Counted from the stretch's first letter, positions 17,293 to 26,215 are shown. The stretch is DNA of 64,000 bases from Liquorilactobacillus sucicola DSM 21376 = JCM 15457 (GCF_000612445.1 NZ_BALC01000001.1:372001-436000), one strand, 5' to 3'. Notes: generated by a model from the sequence alone, not told the origin. A program made the numbers and translations.

Positions 17293-18240
17293 ATGGAAAC
17301 TGATAAAATAATCGAAACCGCAATTTCAACTGCTTTTTCAAAAAAACTGGCAATTATACTTTTTGATACGAGACGTAAAGTTATCTATGCAACACCACTT
17401 TTTGCCAAAACTTTGGGGTATAGTGTCTCCGAATTACTGGAATTGCACCATCAGGATCTATGTTTTCCCGAATTCTCAAAAAGTGAAGCGTATCATACTT
17501 TTTGGAGCAATCTGCTCAATGGAAAAAGTTTTCAAGATCGAATCATTCGTAGAAGCAAAAATAATAAAAAGGTGTATTTAGAAGCAAATTACTTTCCTAT
17601 TGCTGATGAAAAAAATAATGTTATTTCCGTAATGAAGGTCTGCTTTGATATCACAGAACGAACAAGAAAATCAAACTCAGCATTGGAGATAGTTCAGAAT
17701 ATTTCTTCAACATTGAATGATCTTTCAAAAACTGGTCAGAGCAAATTGTCGTCCTTGCAGCAGGATATGCACGAAATAATGGAGTTTTCTGAAAAAAACA
17801 AAGAAACAAGTGCTGTCCTATCCAAGCAAGCTGCTCAAGCAGACGGAATTATCAACGCTATTCGTGAAATTTCACGACAAACAAATATGTTAGCAATAAA
17901 CGCGGCGATTGAAGCAGCACGCGCCGGTGAACAAGGGCAAGGGTTTAATGTTGTTGCCAAAGAGATTCGCGAACTATCATCGCAAGTTCACGAAGAGGCT
18001 ATTAATATTCAAGATCGTATTGGAAATATTGCACAACAAGTTCAGAATATTTCGACTAGCTCTGAGAAAACACTCAATATGATATCTTCGACTCATCATA
18101 TAATGGAAGACAATAAAAGTTCTTATGATGTTCTGACAGATGAATCATCACAGTTGCGGAGGTCGGTTGATGCTTTAAATGAATTATTTACTGTCAGTCA
18201 GGGAAATGATATACAAAAAAAACTATCTGCAAACGAATAA
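17293..18240 (+). CDS. PAS-domain methyl-accepting chemotaxis-type protein, soluble
   Basis: A 315-residue protein without membrane segments. Residues about 15-125 form a PAS domain ([21 protein letters not shown], then the closing [13 protein letters not shown]). After a coiled region comes the conserved signalling hairpin [18 protein letters not shown] near 203-220, which contacts CheA/CheW in chemoreceptors, and then the descending coiled coil. It resembles short cytoplasmic PAS-MCP sensors. The gene is single and has GAGGGAG upstream. A sigma-D-like site precedes it. Together these imply chemotaxis genes elsewhere in the genome, hence a motile strain. The stimulus (perhaps redox or energy state through PAS) is unknown. 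Confidence 0.88.
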   Translation: METDKIIETAISTAFSKKLAIILFDTRRKVIYATPLFAKTLGYSVSELLELHHQDLCFPEFSKSEAYHTFWSNLLNGKSFQDRIIRRSKNNKKVYLEANYFPIADEKNNVISVMKVCFDITERTRKSNSALEIVQNISSTLNDLSKTGQSKLSSLQQDMHEIMEFSEKNKETSAVLSKQAAQADGIINAIREISRQTNMLAINAAIEAARAGEQGQGFNVVAKEIRELSSQVHEEAINIQDRIGNIAQQVQNISTSSEKTLNMISSTHHIMEDNKSSYDVLTDESSQLRRSVDALNELFTVSQGNDIQKKLSANE

Positions 18241-18348
18241 AGTTATTTGCAAAACAAGAAAGTGGCTAATAGCCGGTAAGCTTCGAGCATTAACGGCATG
18301 GTTGGGTAGAAAAGACTGACTATGCTATATTTCAATTTAAAATAATGG

Positions 18349-18382
18349 ACTGTGTCAGAAATTACTTTTGACACAGTTTTTT
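18349..18382. terminator. Intrinsic terminator hairpin
   Basis: ACTGTGTCA (18349-18357) pairs exactly with TGACACAGT (18369-18377), followed by TTTTTTG. On the plus strand it ends the chemoreceptor transcript. The minus-strand remnant also ends here. Confidence 0.75.
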
Positions 18383-18388
18383 GCTTTA

Positions 18389-18610
18389 TTATGCATAAAA
18401 AACATTACTCATAGTTGAAATTTCTCCATTTAACTTTAGATTACTCATAACAAAAATTGCTGTGCTAAGGCCTTCAAATGAGTGCTGAGAGCTTACCACT
18501 CCATCGTATTGCATATGTACATTGCCTGAGTACATGATATCTTGACCGTAATTTTTTTCGTGGCAGCAGCTGGTATACTTTTGGTACTTGAAACAAAAGT
18601 ATCGTTGCAT
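18389..18610 (-). pseudogene. Unrecognised small frame, probably a gene remnant
   Basis: A 73-codon open frame. Its last part (VSSQHSFEGLSTAIFVMSN and onward) looks protein-like and is shared with the decayed repeat at 16833-16910. The first codons are Cys/Tyr-rich and look like noise. No ribosome site lies before the ATG at 18610 or before internal ATGs, so it is probably the 3' end of a lost gene. I do not recognise the family. Confidence 0.35.
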
Positions 18611-18696
18611 TACACAGTAATTATGGTAACATGTACCTACTATAATTGAGTTAAAGTATTGTTTTCAACAATAAACTAGCAAAGGTGGTTGAGAAA
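18611..18696. other. Upstream region of the hydrolase gene with a possible -10
   Basis: TATAAT at 18641-18646 is the best -10 candidate for the gene at 18697. No good -35 is visible. The ribosome site AAAGGTGG is at 18681-18688. Confidence 0.4.
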
Positions 18697-19254
18697 ATGA
18701 CTAAGAAAAAGCTTTATGTTCTCCATGGTTATACTTCTAACAGAAATGCTAATTGGTTTCCATGGCTCAAGCAACAAGTTGAAGAGAAGATGAAAAAGCA
18801 GGTCAAGGTACTACAGTTGCCAAACGCTGATCATCCCAAACCAGCAGAATGGGATCAAACATGTAGTCGTAAAATCTCATCTGAAAACGGGATAACACTT
18901 GTAGGACATAGCTTGGGTTGTATTGAGGCGCTACGCTTTCTAAGCCAGCATGAGATAAAAGATGTTAACCTTGTCTTAGTATCTGGTTTTGATGAGAAAC
19001 TACACACTTTACCAGAACTAGCAGAATTCACGGAGCCCTCAATAAATTATGCAGAGGTTCTTCCTAAACTGAAGAGGGTAGTTGTTATTTCAGCGCTTGA
19101 TGATGACATAGTACCTTATGAGTATAGTGAAACACTAGCACGTCACCTACATGCTAAGTTTATCTTGATGCCTGAAGGAAAACATTTTATTGATGCATAT
19201 GGGACAGTGAAACTGCCTGTAGTTTATCAAGAACTTGCTGCGATGCTTGCTTAA
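18697..19254 (+). CDS. RBBP9/YdeN-type serine hydrolase
   Basis: A 185-residue small alpha/beta hydrolase of the RBBP9/YdeN group. The N-terminal LYVLHGYTSNRNANWFPWL is the typical first strand and Trp-rich loop. The nucleophile Ser is in LVGHSLGCIEAL, the acid Asp in ISALDDDIVPYE, and the His in EGKHFIDAYG. Start ATG at 18697 has AAAGGTGG 8 bases upstream; an in-frame GTG at 18685 lies inside that site and is unlikely. The physiological substrate is unknown. Confidence 0.85.
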   Translation: MTKKKLYVLHGYTSNRNANWFPWLKQQVEEKMKKQVKVLQLPNADHPKPAEWDQTCSRKISSENGITLVGHSLGCIEALRFLSQHEIKDVNLVLVSGFDEKLHTLPELAEFTEPSINYAEVLPKLKRVVVISALDDDIVPYEYSETLARHLHAKFILMPEGKHFIDAYGTVKLPVVYQELAAMLA

Positions 19255-19497
19255 GCTCTTGTAGCTGGATGGCTAGTAAATCTGGTTTAAAGCAAATACA
19301 TTATATATATGACGAGGTTGTTATACACGGCATTTTTAAATAAAAATGTTACAATGAAGTCAAATGATAGTTTGGTAATTATCTAAGTAATTGTTGTGAT
19401 GTTGCTTTTTCGATGTGGCTAGGTTTATTTCTAAAAACTGCTGATTAGCAGGTTCGTTTAGGATTAGGCTGTTTCCCGTCAATAAGGAGGTTTTTTT

Positions 19498-19926
19498 ATG
19501 GCTTACAAACGCATTTTGGTAGGTTTGGATGGTTCAAAGCAAGCAGATCTTGCTTTTGCAGCAGCAACTGATTTAGCACGTGTATTTTCGGCAAAACTTT
19601 ATTTACTGTGGGTAGTTAATCGTGATCGTGGAATGGATTTATCTTTCAGGGTCAGCGATGATTTTTATCAAGATCAAGCACGAAAAGCTGAGGAAGATAT
19701 TAAAAAGTATGTTAACAAGGCTGAGAAATCAGGGACAGATGTTACAGGTACAGTCATTATAGGGAATACCAAGACCATTTTAGCAACTTCTTTCCCACAA
19801 GAAAACGACATCGATTTAATTGTTTTAGGCGATACGGGCTTGAATGCACTTGAAAAAGTAGTGGTTGGATCACATACGAGCTATGTTCTAAGAAACTCAA
19901 ATTGTGCAGTTTTAGTGGTGAAATAG
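19498..19926 (+). CDS. Universal stress protein (UspA family)
   Basis: A 142-residue Usp-fold protein. The start KRILVGLDGSKQADLAFAAA is the usual first strand with the Asp loop, and the C-terminal ATP-binding signature GxxG-x9-GS is present as LGDTGLNALEKVVVGSH. It therefore probably binds ATP and is made under stress or growth arrest, but its cellular role is unknown. The ribosome site AAGGAGG is very strong. A candidate extended -10 (TGTTACAAT, around 19350) lies about 145 bases upstream, so the gene may have a long leader. Confidence 0.9.
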   Translation: MAYKRILVGLDGSKQADLAFAAATDLARVFSAKLYLLWVVNRDRGMDLSFRVSDDFYQDQARKAEEDIKKYVNKAEKSGTDVTGTVIIGNTKTILATSFPQENDIDLIVLGDTGLNALEKVVVGSHTSYVLRNSNCAVLVVK

Positions 19927-20081
19927 GACAAGGGAGAACAGGCATTTACAAAACTTTAATATTACAAAGGTATTGCGGCATAGTTTTAAGTGGCCGCAAT
20001 TTTTTTCGGCAATTTTTATAAACTCAAAACTATTTATTGAGGAGATTAGTTGAAGCAAAGGCGAAATTATTGAATTGTAGG

Positions 20082-20144
20082 GTTGACAAGACACCCCTCG
20101 GTAGTGTTTACTTAAACTACAGTTTCAGGGGATGTCAAGACATC
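20082..20144 (+). promoter_or_regulatory. Promoter with two operator-like repeats before niaP
   Basis: TTGACA at 20083-20088 is a consensus -35; a -10 near TTTACT (20107-20112) fits an 18-base spacing. GTTGACAAGACACC (20082-20095) overlaps the -35, and GATGTCAAGACATC (20131-20144) lies downstream; they share a TGNCAAGACA core and the second is nearly palindromic. From memory this core resembles the NiaR niacin-repressor site. Between them GTAGTGTTTACTTAAACTAC is another partial dyad over the -10. Confidence 0.5.
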
Positions 20145-20183
20145 TTCTGGCACTGGTTTATCTATTTTATAGGGGGTTAGGAA

Positions 20184-21392
20184 ATGTTGGAAGAAAAGCA
20201 TACACCTAGATCATTGCTTATTGCGACTGGTTTGGCGTGGTTGTTTGATGCAATGGATGTTGGGATGCTTTCATTCGTGATAGCTGCATTAAAAAATGAA
20301 TGGAATCTCAGTGAAATTCAATTAGGTTGGATCGGAAGTGTAAGCTCGATCGGAATGGCACTTGGAGCTGTTGTCTTTGGCATTTTGGCAGATCGTTTAG
20401 GAAGAAAAGATGTACTTATTATGACGTTGCTGATTTTTTCAATAGGAACAGGCTTATCTGCATTAACGACAGGTTATTTGATTTTTATTATTTTACGTTT
20501 TTTTGTTGGTGCTGGACTAGGTGGCGAGCTCCCGGTTGCTTCTACATTGGTTTCGGAAAATGTACCTGTTGAAAAGCGCGGGCGGACCGTTGTTCTTTTG
20601 GAAAGTTTTTGGGCCGGTGGTTGGCTGGTTGCTGCTATTATTTCATACTTTGTTATTCCGACGTGGGGTTGGCGAATCGCATTGCTACTTTCCGCTTCAA
20701 CAGCATTCTATGCATTATATCTTCGTTACGGTTTACGTGAGTCGCAGAGTTATGTGAAAAAAAATGTTCTTATAAATCGTCCTAGGATAATGGATTCACT
20801 GCGGGAACTTTGGACGCCTAAATATGCAAAGGCGACACTTATGCTCTGGGTTGTTTGGTTTATGGTTGTCTTTTCATACTATGGAATGTTTCTGTGGCTG
20901 CCAAGTGTCCTAGTTCTGAAGGGACATACAATGATTCATAGCTTTGGCTACACGTTAATAATGACACTGGCACAACTACCAGGTTACTTTGTTGCTGCTT
21001 GGCTGGTTGAAAGATTAGGACGCAAATGGGTTTTATCGCTATTTCTGTTGGGTACAGCAGTCAGTGCGCTCGGTTTTGGGAGTGCGTCCAGTGTAGCATC
21101 CCTTCTATTATTTGGAATATTGTTATCTTTCTTTAATTTGGGGGCATGGGGGACCCTCTATGCTTACTCGCCGGAACAATATCCGTTAGAAATTCGTGGT
21201 ACGGGGACTGGAATAGCAGCGGGGATTGGACGTATTGGAGGAATACTTGGCCCGCTCATGGTGGGAACTTTAATCAGCAAAGAAATTTCCTTTACAACTA
21301 TCTTCGGTATTTTTTGTGCATCAATTGTTGTTGCTGTCATTGCGATTATTATCTGGGGGCATGAAACAATGGGTACAGTATTAGATGATTAG
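20184..21392 (+). CDS. niaP: MFS transporter, probable niacin permease NiaP
   Basis: A 402-residue 12-helix major facilitator. It closely resembles Bacillus YceI/NiaP as I remember it: LAWLFDAMDVGMLSFVIAAL in the first helix, WIGSVSSIGMALGAVVFG in the second, the motif-A loop GILADRLGRKDV, and GAGLGGELPVASTLVSE with VLLESFWAGGWL, the acidic sites used by this subgroup. NiaP imports nicotinate or nicotinamide for NAD synthesis, on which lactobacilli usually depend. Possible NiaR-like operators lie upstream. It is the single gene of its transcript and ends at a bidirectional terminator. Other substrates of the same subfamily, such as aromatic acids, are not excluded. Confidence 0.75.
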   Translation: MLEEKHTPRSLLIATGLAWLFDAMDVGMLSFVIAALKNEWNLSEIQLGWIGSVSSIGMALGAVVFGILADRLGRKDVLIMTLLIFSIGTGLSALTTGYLIFIILRFFVGAGLGGELPVASTLVSENVPVEKRGRTVVLLESFWAGGWLVAAIISYFVIPTWGWRIALLLSASTAFYALYLRYGLRESQSYVKKNVLINRPRIMDSLRELWTPKYAKATLMLWVVWFMVVFSYYGMFLWLPSVLVLKGHTMIHSFGYTLIMTLAQLPGYFVAAWLVERLGRKWVLSLFLLGTAVSALGFGSASSVASLLLFGILLSFFNLGAWGTLYAYSPEQYPLEIRGTGTGIAAGIGRIGGILGPLMVGTLISKEISFTTIFGIFCASIVVAVIAIIIWGHETMGTVLDD

Positions 21393-21428
21393 CATAAGTA
21401 TTCTAGTCTGAAATAAAAAAGATCAATC

Positions 21429-21474
21429 AAAAGAATCATGCTTGTATGAGAAAACTTACAAGCATGATTCTTTT
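21429..21474. terminator. Bidirectional terminator between niaP and msrB
   Basis: AAAAGAATCATGCTTGTA and its exact reverse complement form an 18-bp stem with a 10-base loop. T-runs are present in both directions, serving the converging genes. Confidence 0.88.
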
Positions 21475-21498
21475 ATTTCTCGTCTATTTTTCTTTTCG

Positions 21499-21930
21499 TC
21501 AACCAAATAAAAAACGGTATTCACCGTATCCGGCTTGCTCAAGTTTGTTTGCAGGAATAAATTTCAAAGCAGCTGAATTTATACAATAACGCAAACCCCC
21601 ATCAGTAACAGGACCATCCTCAAAAACGTGACCTAAGTGTGAATCTGCCTTTTGACTTTTAACTTCTGTTCGTGTCATTAAAAGTGAAGTATCAGTATGT
21701 TCAGTTACGTTGGCTTGATTAATAGGTTTAGTGAAAGACGGCCAACCACAGCCAGCATTATATTTGTCTGTGGAGCTAAAGAGTGGTTCACCACTCACTA
21801 TGTCGACGTAAATGCCGTCCTCATAAAAGTCATCATACTTACCGGAAAAGGGACGTTCAGTAGCTGCATGCTGGGTCACCTCGTAGGCTTCTTTTGAGAG
21901 CCGATTTTTTAAATCGTCTTTGTTATCCAT
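21499..21930 (-). CDS. msrB: Peptide methionine-R-sulfoxide reductase
   Basis: A 143-residue MsrB, which reduces the R form of methionine sulfoxide in proteins. Conserved blocks are [53 protein letters not shown] and the catalytic [11 protein letters not shown], whose Cys is the nucleophile. The two CxxC zinc sites found in some MsrBs are absent. It ends in GEYRFLFG as usual in lactobacilli. Unlike many Firmicutes it is not next to msrA, which is 4.3 kb away on the other strand. The ribosome site GGAGTG is good. Confidence 0.95.
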   Translation of the reverse strand: MDNKDDLKNRLSKEAYEVTQHAATERPFSGKYDDFYEDGIYVDIVSGEPLFSSTDKYNAGCGWPSFTKPINQANVTEHTDTSLLMTRTEVKSQKADSHLGHVFEDGPVTDGGLRYCINSAALKFIPANKLEQAGYGEYRFLFG

Positions 21931-22053
21931 TTGGGATCACTCCTTTGAAAAAAACAGATTGGAACAAACCTAGTATATTTTATATGCTACTAGAATATAA
22001 AGAACACGCAAATAATCAGCTCACCAATATGTCTAGATAAAAATTTACACAGA

Positions 22054-23031
22054 TTAAGAAGGAAACTTTAATCCCCATGCAGTACGAACGGAATCTAAAA
22101 TATGGGCAACATCATGTGATAATTTTAGTTGGCCTTCATCATGCCCATTTTCAATGTAACGCTGCATATCTGCCACTTCATAGCAAAGAGCTTTATCTGA
22201 TGCACCAGTTGAAATTGTTTCCTTTTCCTGCGTGTGTGCATCCGCTGTGTATGTAAATTCAGCAGACGTAGCACGAGGATAATCATTTATTTCAACATAT
22301 CCTTTAGTTCCAGAAATTATACCACGTTTTGGCTGTTTGGCGCGCATTGATAAGGAGATAACGGCAAGTTGTTCTTGGCTATTTTTCAGGATAATTCCTG
22401 ACTGTTCGTCAACACCTGTTTCAAAAAATTTGACAGTTGTAAGGGCTGTATTTGGTTGCTCAGTTAGGAAGATGCGGGCAAAAGCTACTGCATAGCCACC
22501 AATATCAAGCAAAGCTCCACCAGCAAGTTCTTTATTGAAAAAACGGTTCTGAGGGTCATAATCCTTAAGGCTTCCAAAATTGACTTGAATTAGTTTAATT
22601 TCACCTAGCTTATTTTCTGCGATTGTTTGAAGGACACGTTTGAAAAGCGGCATATGGTATAAGGTGAATCCCTCAGATAGAATTAGCCCTTTGCTGGTAG
22701 CAAGCTGTTCAACTTCATCAAATTGTTGTGCATTAACAGTGATTGCCTTTTCACAGAGGACATGTTTACCTGCATTCAAAGCTTTTTTGATGAAATCATA
22801 GTGGTATGTATGCGGTGTAGCAATGTAAATAACATCAATATCGGGATCGGCAATCAGCTCTTCAGCTTTGAAATAGTACTTGTGGACGTGTTTTTCTGCA
22901 GCAAATTTTTTTAATTTACTTTTATTTAAAGCAGTGACAGCGTAAATCTCACCATTAACTTTATTTAAAGCATCAGCCATTTCATGTGCAATCCAGCCAG
23001 TGCCGATCATTCCCCATTTATATTTTTTCAT
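22054..23031 (-). CDS. Gfo/Idh/MocA family oxidoreductase
   Basis: A 325-residue NAD(P)-dependent oxidoreductase. The Rossmann start is KWGMIGTGWIAHEMADAL, and the catalytic EKP-type motif appears as HVLCEKAITVNAQQ near 92-105. The C-terminal sheet domain includes GGALLDIGGYAVAF. The substrate is probably a sugar or polyol derivative. It overlaps the upstream rpiA by four bases (ATGA), a sign of translational coupling, so it may act on a pentose-type compound in the same route. A divergent RpiR-type regulator sits upstream of the operon. Confidence 0.87.
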   Translation of the reverse strand: MKKYKWGMIGTGWIAHEMADALNKVNGEIYAVTALNKSKLKKFAAEKHVHKYYFKAEELIADPDIDVIYIATPHTYHYDFIKKALNAGKHVLCEKAITVNAQQFDEVEQLATSKGLILSEGFTLYHMPLFKRVLQTIAENKLGEIKLIQVNFGSLKDYDPQNRFFNKELAGGALLDIGGYAVAFARIFLTEQPNTALTTVKFFETGVDEQSGIILKNSQEQLAVISLSMRAKQPKRGIISGTKGYVEINDYPRATSAEFTYTADAHTQEKETISTGASDKALCYEVADMQRYIENGHDEGQLKLSHDVAHILDSVRTAWGLKFPS

Positions 23032-23702
23032 TTTAAATCACCTTTTCTAATTAGTTTGACTTCTTTGTTATCTAAAGTAGTTATAATGGCGGTAGCTGTA
23101 TTTGAAAAGTATGAAGTGCCGACAACGCCGTTAAATTGTCTGAGCTCAAAATTAAGGTTCTCTATATTTTGCCAAGAAACAGCATAACAATCAATCAGTC
23201 TATTCCCATTTGGTGTGCGTGCAAAGCTGGCAACTGTTTGATCCTTACGTTGTTGAGCTTTTAATCCGAGGTGAGATGTTAACTGCAAGACTTGTGAAAC
23301 AGCGTCAGCAAGTACTTCCAGTGTCAATGGAACTCGATGATCTAATTGAGGTTTTATTCTAGAGAATGGTGTTAAAATGATGTACTCAGTAGCAGTTTGT
23401 GCATAAATTTTTTCGAGCGTATGAATGCCACCATTGCTTTTTAATAAATTAAGTTGATAATCAGCACTATCGCATCCATCAAATGCAAAGTCAACACTAG
23501 TAATTTGGGAGAGAGGGCTAACACTCAAACCAAGTTGCTCGCATTTTAGTTTGGTTAATTCAGAGGGAGTACAGATTGTCAGCGGTAAGTTGTGAACAGT
23601 GGCGATTTCTTGAGCTAATTTACTAACGTTACTGCCGCCTCCTAGACTGATAGTCATGTGAGGGCGTAACATAGCCAACGCAGCATCGATGATAGTTTTC
23701 AT
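23028..23702 (-). CDS. rpiA: Ribose-5-phosphate isomerase A (divergent)
   Basis: A 224-residue RpiA-like protein that would interconvert ribose 5-phosphate and ribulose 5-phosphate. SLGGGSNVSKLAQ is the phosphate/Rossmann loop. The catalytic region reads FDGCDSADYQLNLLKSNGG where housekeeping enzymes have DGADE and LIKGGGGA, but both Asp, the Lys and the later Glu (LEKI) are kept. The divergence and the operon with an oxidoreductase suggest a specialised copy rather than the housekeeping isomerase. AGGAGT lies before the ATG. Confidence 0.8.
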   Translation of the reverse strand: MKTIIDAALAMLRPHMTISLGGGSNVSKLAQEIATVHNLPLTICTPSELTKLKCEQLGLSVSPLSQITSVDFAFDGCDSADYQLNLLKSNGGIHTLEKIYAQTATEYIILTPFSRIKPQLDHRVPLTLEVLADAVSQVLQLTSHLGLKAQQRKDQTVASFARTPNGNRLIDCYAVSWQNIENLNFELRQFNGVVGTSYFSNTATAIITTLDNKEVKLIRKGDLK

Positions 23703-23810
23703 TCTTACTCCTTTTGAATATTTTTTTCTTATTATTTATAAAAAAGAAAATTATTTACAAGGGAATAATAGCTCAGGTTTTGCTTGCTGTCAATAATTAA
23801 CGAGCCCACG

Positions 23811-23839
23811 TTGACAAACATATGGACTTTGGATACATT
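23811..23839 (+). promoter_or_regulatory. Sigma-A promoter of the RpiR-type regulator
   Basis: TTGACA (23811-23816), a 17-base spacer, TACATT (23834-23839). It lies in the 212-base region shared with the divergent rpiA operon. Confidence 0.7.
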
Positions 23840-23914
23840 TGGAATAAATATCTCTGCCAAAAATAAGCATGAACACTTTGAAAATGAGTGGGTATTTTAG
23901 TTTGGAGGATAAAA

Positions 23915-24756
23915 ATGAATGGGAAAGTAAACATTGTTGATACCATTTACAGTAGAATCAATGGAATGACTAAAACTGATCAAAAAATAGCTCAAGTAGT
24001 GGTAGGTGCGCCGGATAAAGTCATTAATTATACAATTTTAAAATTGGCTGAAATTGCTCAGGTTAGCGAAGCATCAGTCTCTCGCTTCTGCAGAAATCTT
24101 TCATTGTCAGGTTTTCATGAGTTCAAGATTGAGTTGGCTAAAGTCGCCAATGATGAGAAAAGTTATTATAAAACGATTGATAATCAAAATAGCGGACAAG
24201 CACTCGAAAATATTAGGGATAACAAGATTGCTGAGATCTCAAATACATTAACCCAGTTTTCTTTGCCAGTGGTTAAGCAGATTCTGCAATTGCTGGAAAA
24301 AGCTAACATTATACAAGTAGCCGCAGAAGGCGACACATTCCCAGTTGCTGCAGATGCTGTCTACAAATTCAATCAAATTGGTTTCTTGACTATTGGGACG
24401 GAGTATGGGAAACTTCGGTTGCACAGACGCTGAATCTTGATGATAAGGCCGTTTTACTAGTGATTTCTAACTCTGGCGAAGCACGCTCATTGCTAAAACA
24501 AATGGATGTTGCCCATAAAAAAAGAATGTCAATTATTGCAATTACCAATCGTCCTGATTCACCAATTGCGCTAAAAGCTGATTTACATTTAACAACGGCT
24601 GTACGGCAAAAGGTACTGCAATCTGAATACTACTTTTCACGCGTTGCAGCATTGACTGTAGTTGAAGCTTTATACTTATTGTTATTGTCAAATGATAAAA
24701 AGCGGCTTAGTAAGATTAGAGAACATGAAGATATTATCTCAGATAAAAAAGTTTAA
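23915..24756 (+). CDS. RpiR/MurR family transcriptional regulator, frameshifted
   Basis: Two overlapping frames together make a 280-residue RpiR-type regulator: an N-terminal helix-turn-helix (ILKLAEIAQVSEASVSRFCRN near 37-57), and a SIS sugar-phosphate domain from about 100 to 260. The frame breaks near 24406: GAGTATGGGAAA needs one more T (TAT TGG GAA) to continue as EYWETSVAQTLNLDDK. Both halves are otherwise normal, so a sequence error is likely. Start ATG at 23915 has GGAGG at 23904. It is divergent from rpiA and probably controls that operon in response to a phosphorylated sugar. Confidence 0.8.
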
Positions 24757-24869
24757 CGATAGATAAAACTAGAGGTAAATACAAATTAACCTAATAAAAT
24801 ACTTAACCAATTATTTGTATAATGCAAAAAAATAATTGCAATATGCAAAATAATTGAATGCTATTTAAA

Positions 24870-24922
24870 TCAAAAAGAAACCACAGCCATTGAAGGGGTA
24901 CTTCCAAGGCCATAGTTTCTAA
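24870..24922 (-). terminator. Inverted repeat with T-run on the minus strand
   Basis: AGAAAC and GTTTCT bracket inner pairs GCC/GGC and TTG-AAG/CTT-CCAA. On the minus strand the stem is followed by TTTTTG. It would end a minus-strand transcript, but no intact minus gene precedes it. Confidence 0.4.
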
Positions 24923-24939
24923 ATACGGTTTTCCCATAA

Positions 24940-25090
24940 ATGGAATATAAGCTAACGATTATCAAGTGCCCTTTTTGAGGGTAAAACTGATTTCACCGAC
25001 GCACCGGGTCAGTTTGAGAGCTGGTATACGGAAAATGCGAGTATCGAGTATATAGTGAAAGACACAATTAAAAGATACTTCACACTTTAA
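24940..25090 (+). pseudogene. Short coding remnant
   Basis: MEYKLTII at 24940 is followed, after a frame change near 24966, by ALFEGKTDFTDAPGQFESWY and a further 19 residues to a stop at 25088. Base composition and the amino-acid pattern look coding. No ribosome site precedes the ATG. I do not recognise it. The remaining DNA from 25091 to 25337 is AT-rich and shows no gene. Confidence 0.35.
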
Positions 25091-25337
25091 TTGACACGCT
25101 AAACTACTAAAGTTAGACTCAACCGATAGCTTACAAGCTTATGTTACCTAAAATGCGTTGATTGTGCAATAATTATTAATTAAAAATTGCAGTGATACAG
25201 TATAAGCAACTATTATTTATAGATTTTGAAAATGTTTTAACAATAATTTGCTTAAATTATGAATGAAATTCCCTTATTTTTTTTTAATCAAATAAAGGAT
25301 ACAATAAATATAATTTAGTCAAACGGGAGTGATTGAT

Positions 25338-25898
25338 ATGATGTCTTATAGAGTAGAATCCGATCTTTTCTTAGCTGTACCACGGCCAAAAAAAGATGCA
25401 GCGGAATTGTTTCGGTTGATAGAAAACGATCGTGGATCGATGAGAAAGTTTTTGCCATGGGTTGACAGTCTTAAAAAAATTGGGGATGAAGAAAACTTTC
25501 TTGCGCAGGTGAATATTAATTATGCCAAAGAGGACTCTTTAAATTTAGTTATTTGGTACAGGCAAAAAATAGTTGGGATGATCAGTTTTAATAGCTTTGA
25601 CAAACTGAATAATGTAGCGGACATCGGATATTGGCTTGGACAAAAATATCGTGGACACGGTATTATGACGAAAGCTGTTAAGGGCATATGTGCGATAGGA
25701 TTTAATGATTACGATTTACATAGAATTATTATTCGTGCAGCTACTGATAACGAAGCAAGCAATGCGGTTGCTAATAGAGCAGGTTTCATTCATGAAGGAA
25801 TTCTCAGAAAAAATGAGAAGCTGCATGATGGGTATCATGATGAAAATATCTTTTCACTATTGCGTGATGAATGGAACGTAATATCAGACAAGGACTAG
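25338..25898 (+). CDS. GNAT acetyltransferase, RimJ/RimL-like
   Basis: A 186-residue member of the RimL-type GNAT branch (GNAT acetyltransferase 3). LFRLIENDRGSMRKFLPWVD is the branch's N-terminal helix, ADIGYWLGQKYRGHGIMTKA carries the acetyl-CoA loop (QKYRGHGI), and IIRAATDNEASNAVANRAGF with EGILRKNEKLHDGYHDE forms the end. RimL proteins acetylate ribosomal protein N-termini, but many relatives have other targets. ATG 25338 (or 25341) has CGGGAG upstream. It has no operon partner. Confidence 0.85.
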   Translation: MMSYRVESDLFLAVPRPKKDAAELFRLIENDRGSMRKFLPWVDSLKKIGDEENFLAQVNINYAKEDSLNLVIWYRQKIVGMISFNSFDKLNNVADIGYWLGQKYRGHGIMTKAVKGICAIGFNDYDLHRIIIRAATDNEASNAVANRAGFIHEGILRKNEKLHDGYHDENIFSLLRDEWNVISDKD

Positions 25899-26215
25899 AG
25901 TAGCTAAATAGTTGAATTTCTAACTAAGCAGTTATCAGGCAAGAAACGGTGCTATTTAAATAATAGGAATGGCAGGTTTATTTGTTTTCAAGCTATCAAA
26001 TGTTACTTAAGCATTGAATGGGGTATCATATTATGTAGTGAAGTGGTAACAGTTTTAAGTGTGAGTATATAAGATAGTATGTATTTGGGGTAGATGGACA
26101 GTGTATGAGTGGGTGTTTCCCCTTGAAAAAGAGGAGAACATCAAGGAATACTGTAGACTTTTTATTTTTGTTATAGAGGGAATTTAAGTTTTAAAGTATG
26201 AAGGCTGGTGCAGAG
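25899..26215. other. Intergenic stretch with one hairpin before msrA
   Basis: No gene is seen. Around 26112-26142, GGTGTTTCCCCTT and AAGAGGAGAACATC can pair over a GAAA-type loop, with two mismatches. It lacks a T-run. It may be leader structure of the msrA transcript. Confidence 0.35.

Noticed and set aside
18560-18640. Short match (about 25 bases) to the MarR gene near 43190 (CTTTTGGTACTTGAAA and AAAGTATC)
   Set aside because: The match does not extend on either side and the reading frame is not kept, so I regard it as chance.
20082-20183. Riboswitch before niaP
   Set aside because: The only stem overlaps the operator-like dyad, there is no conserved aptamer pattern I recognise and no terminator follows; operator sites explain it better.
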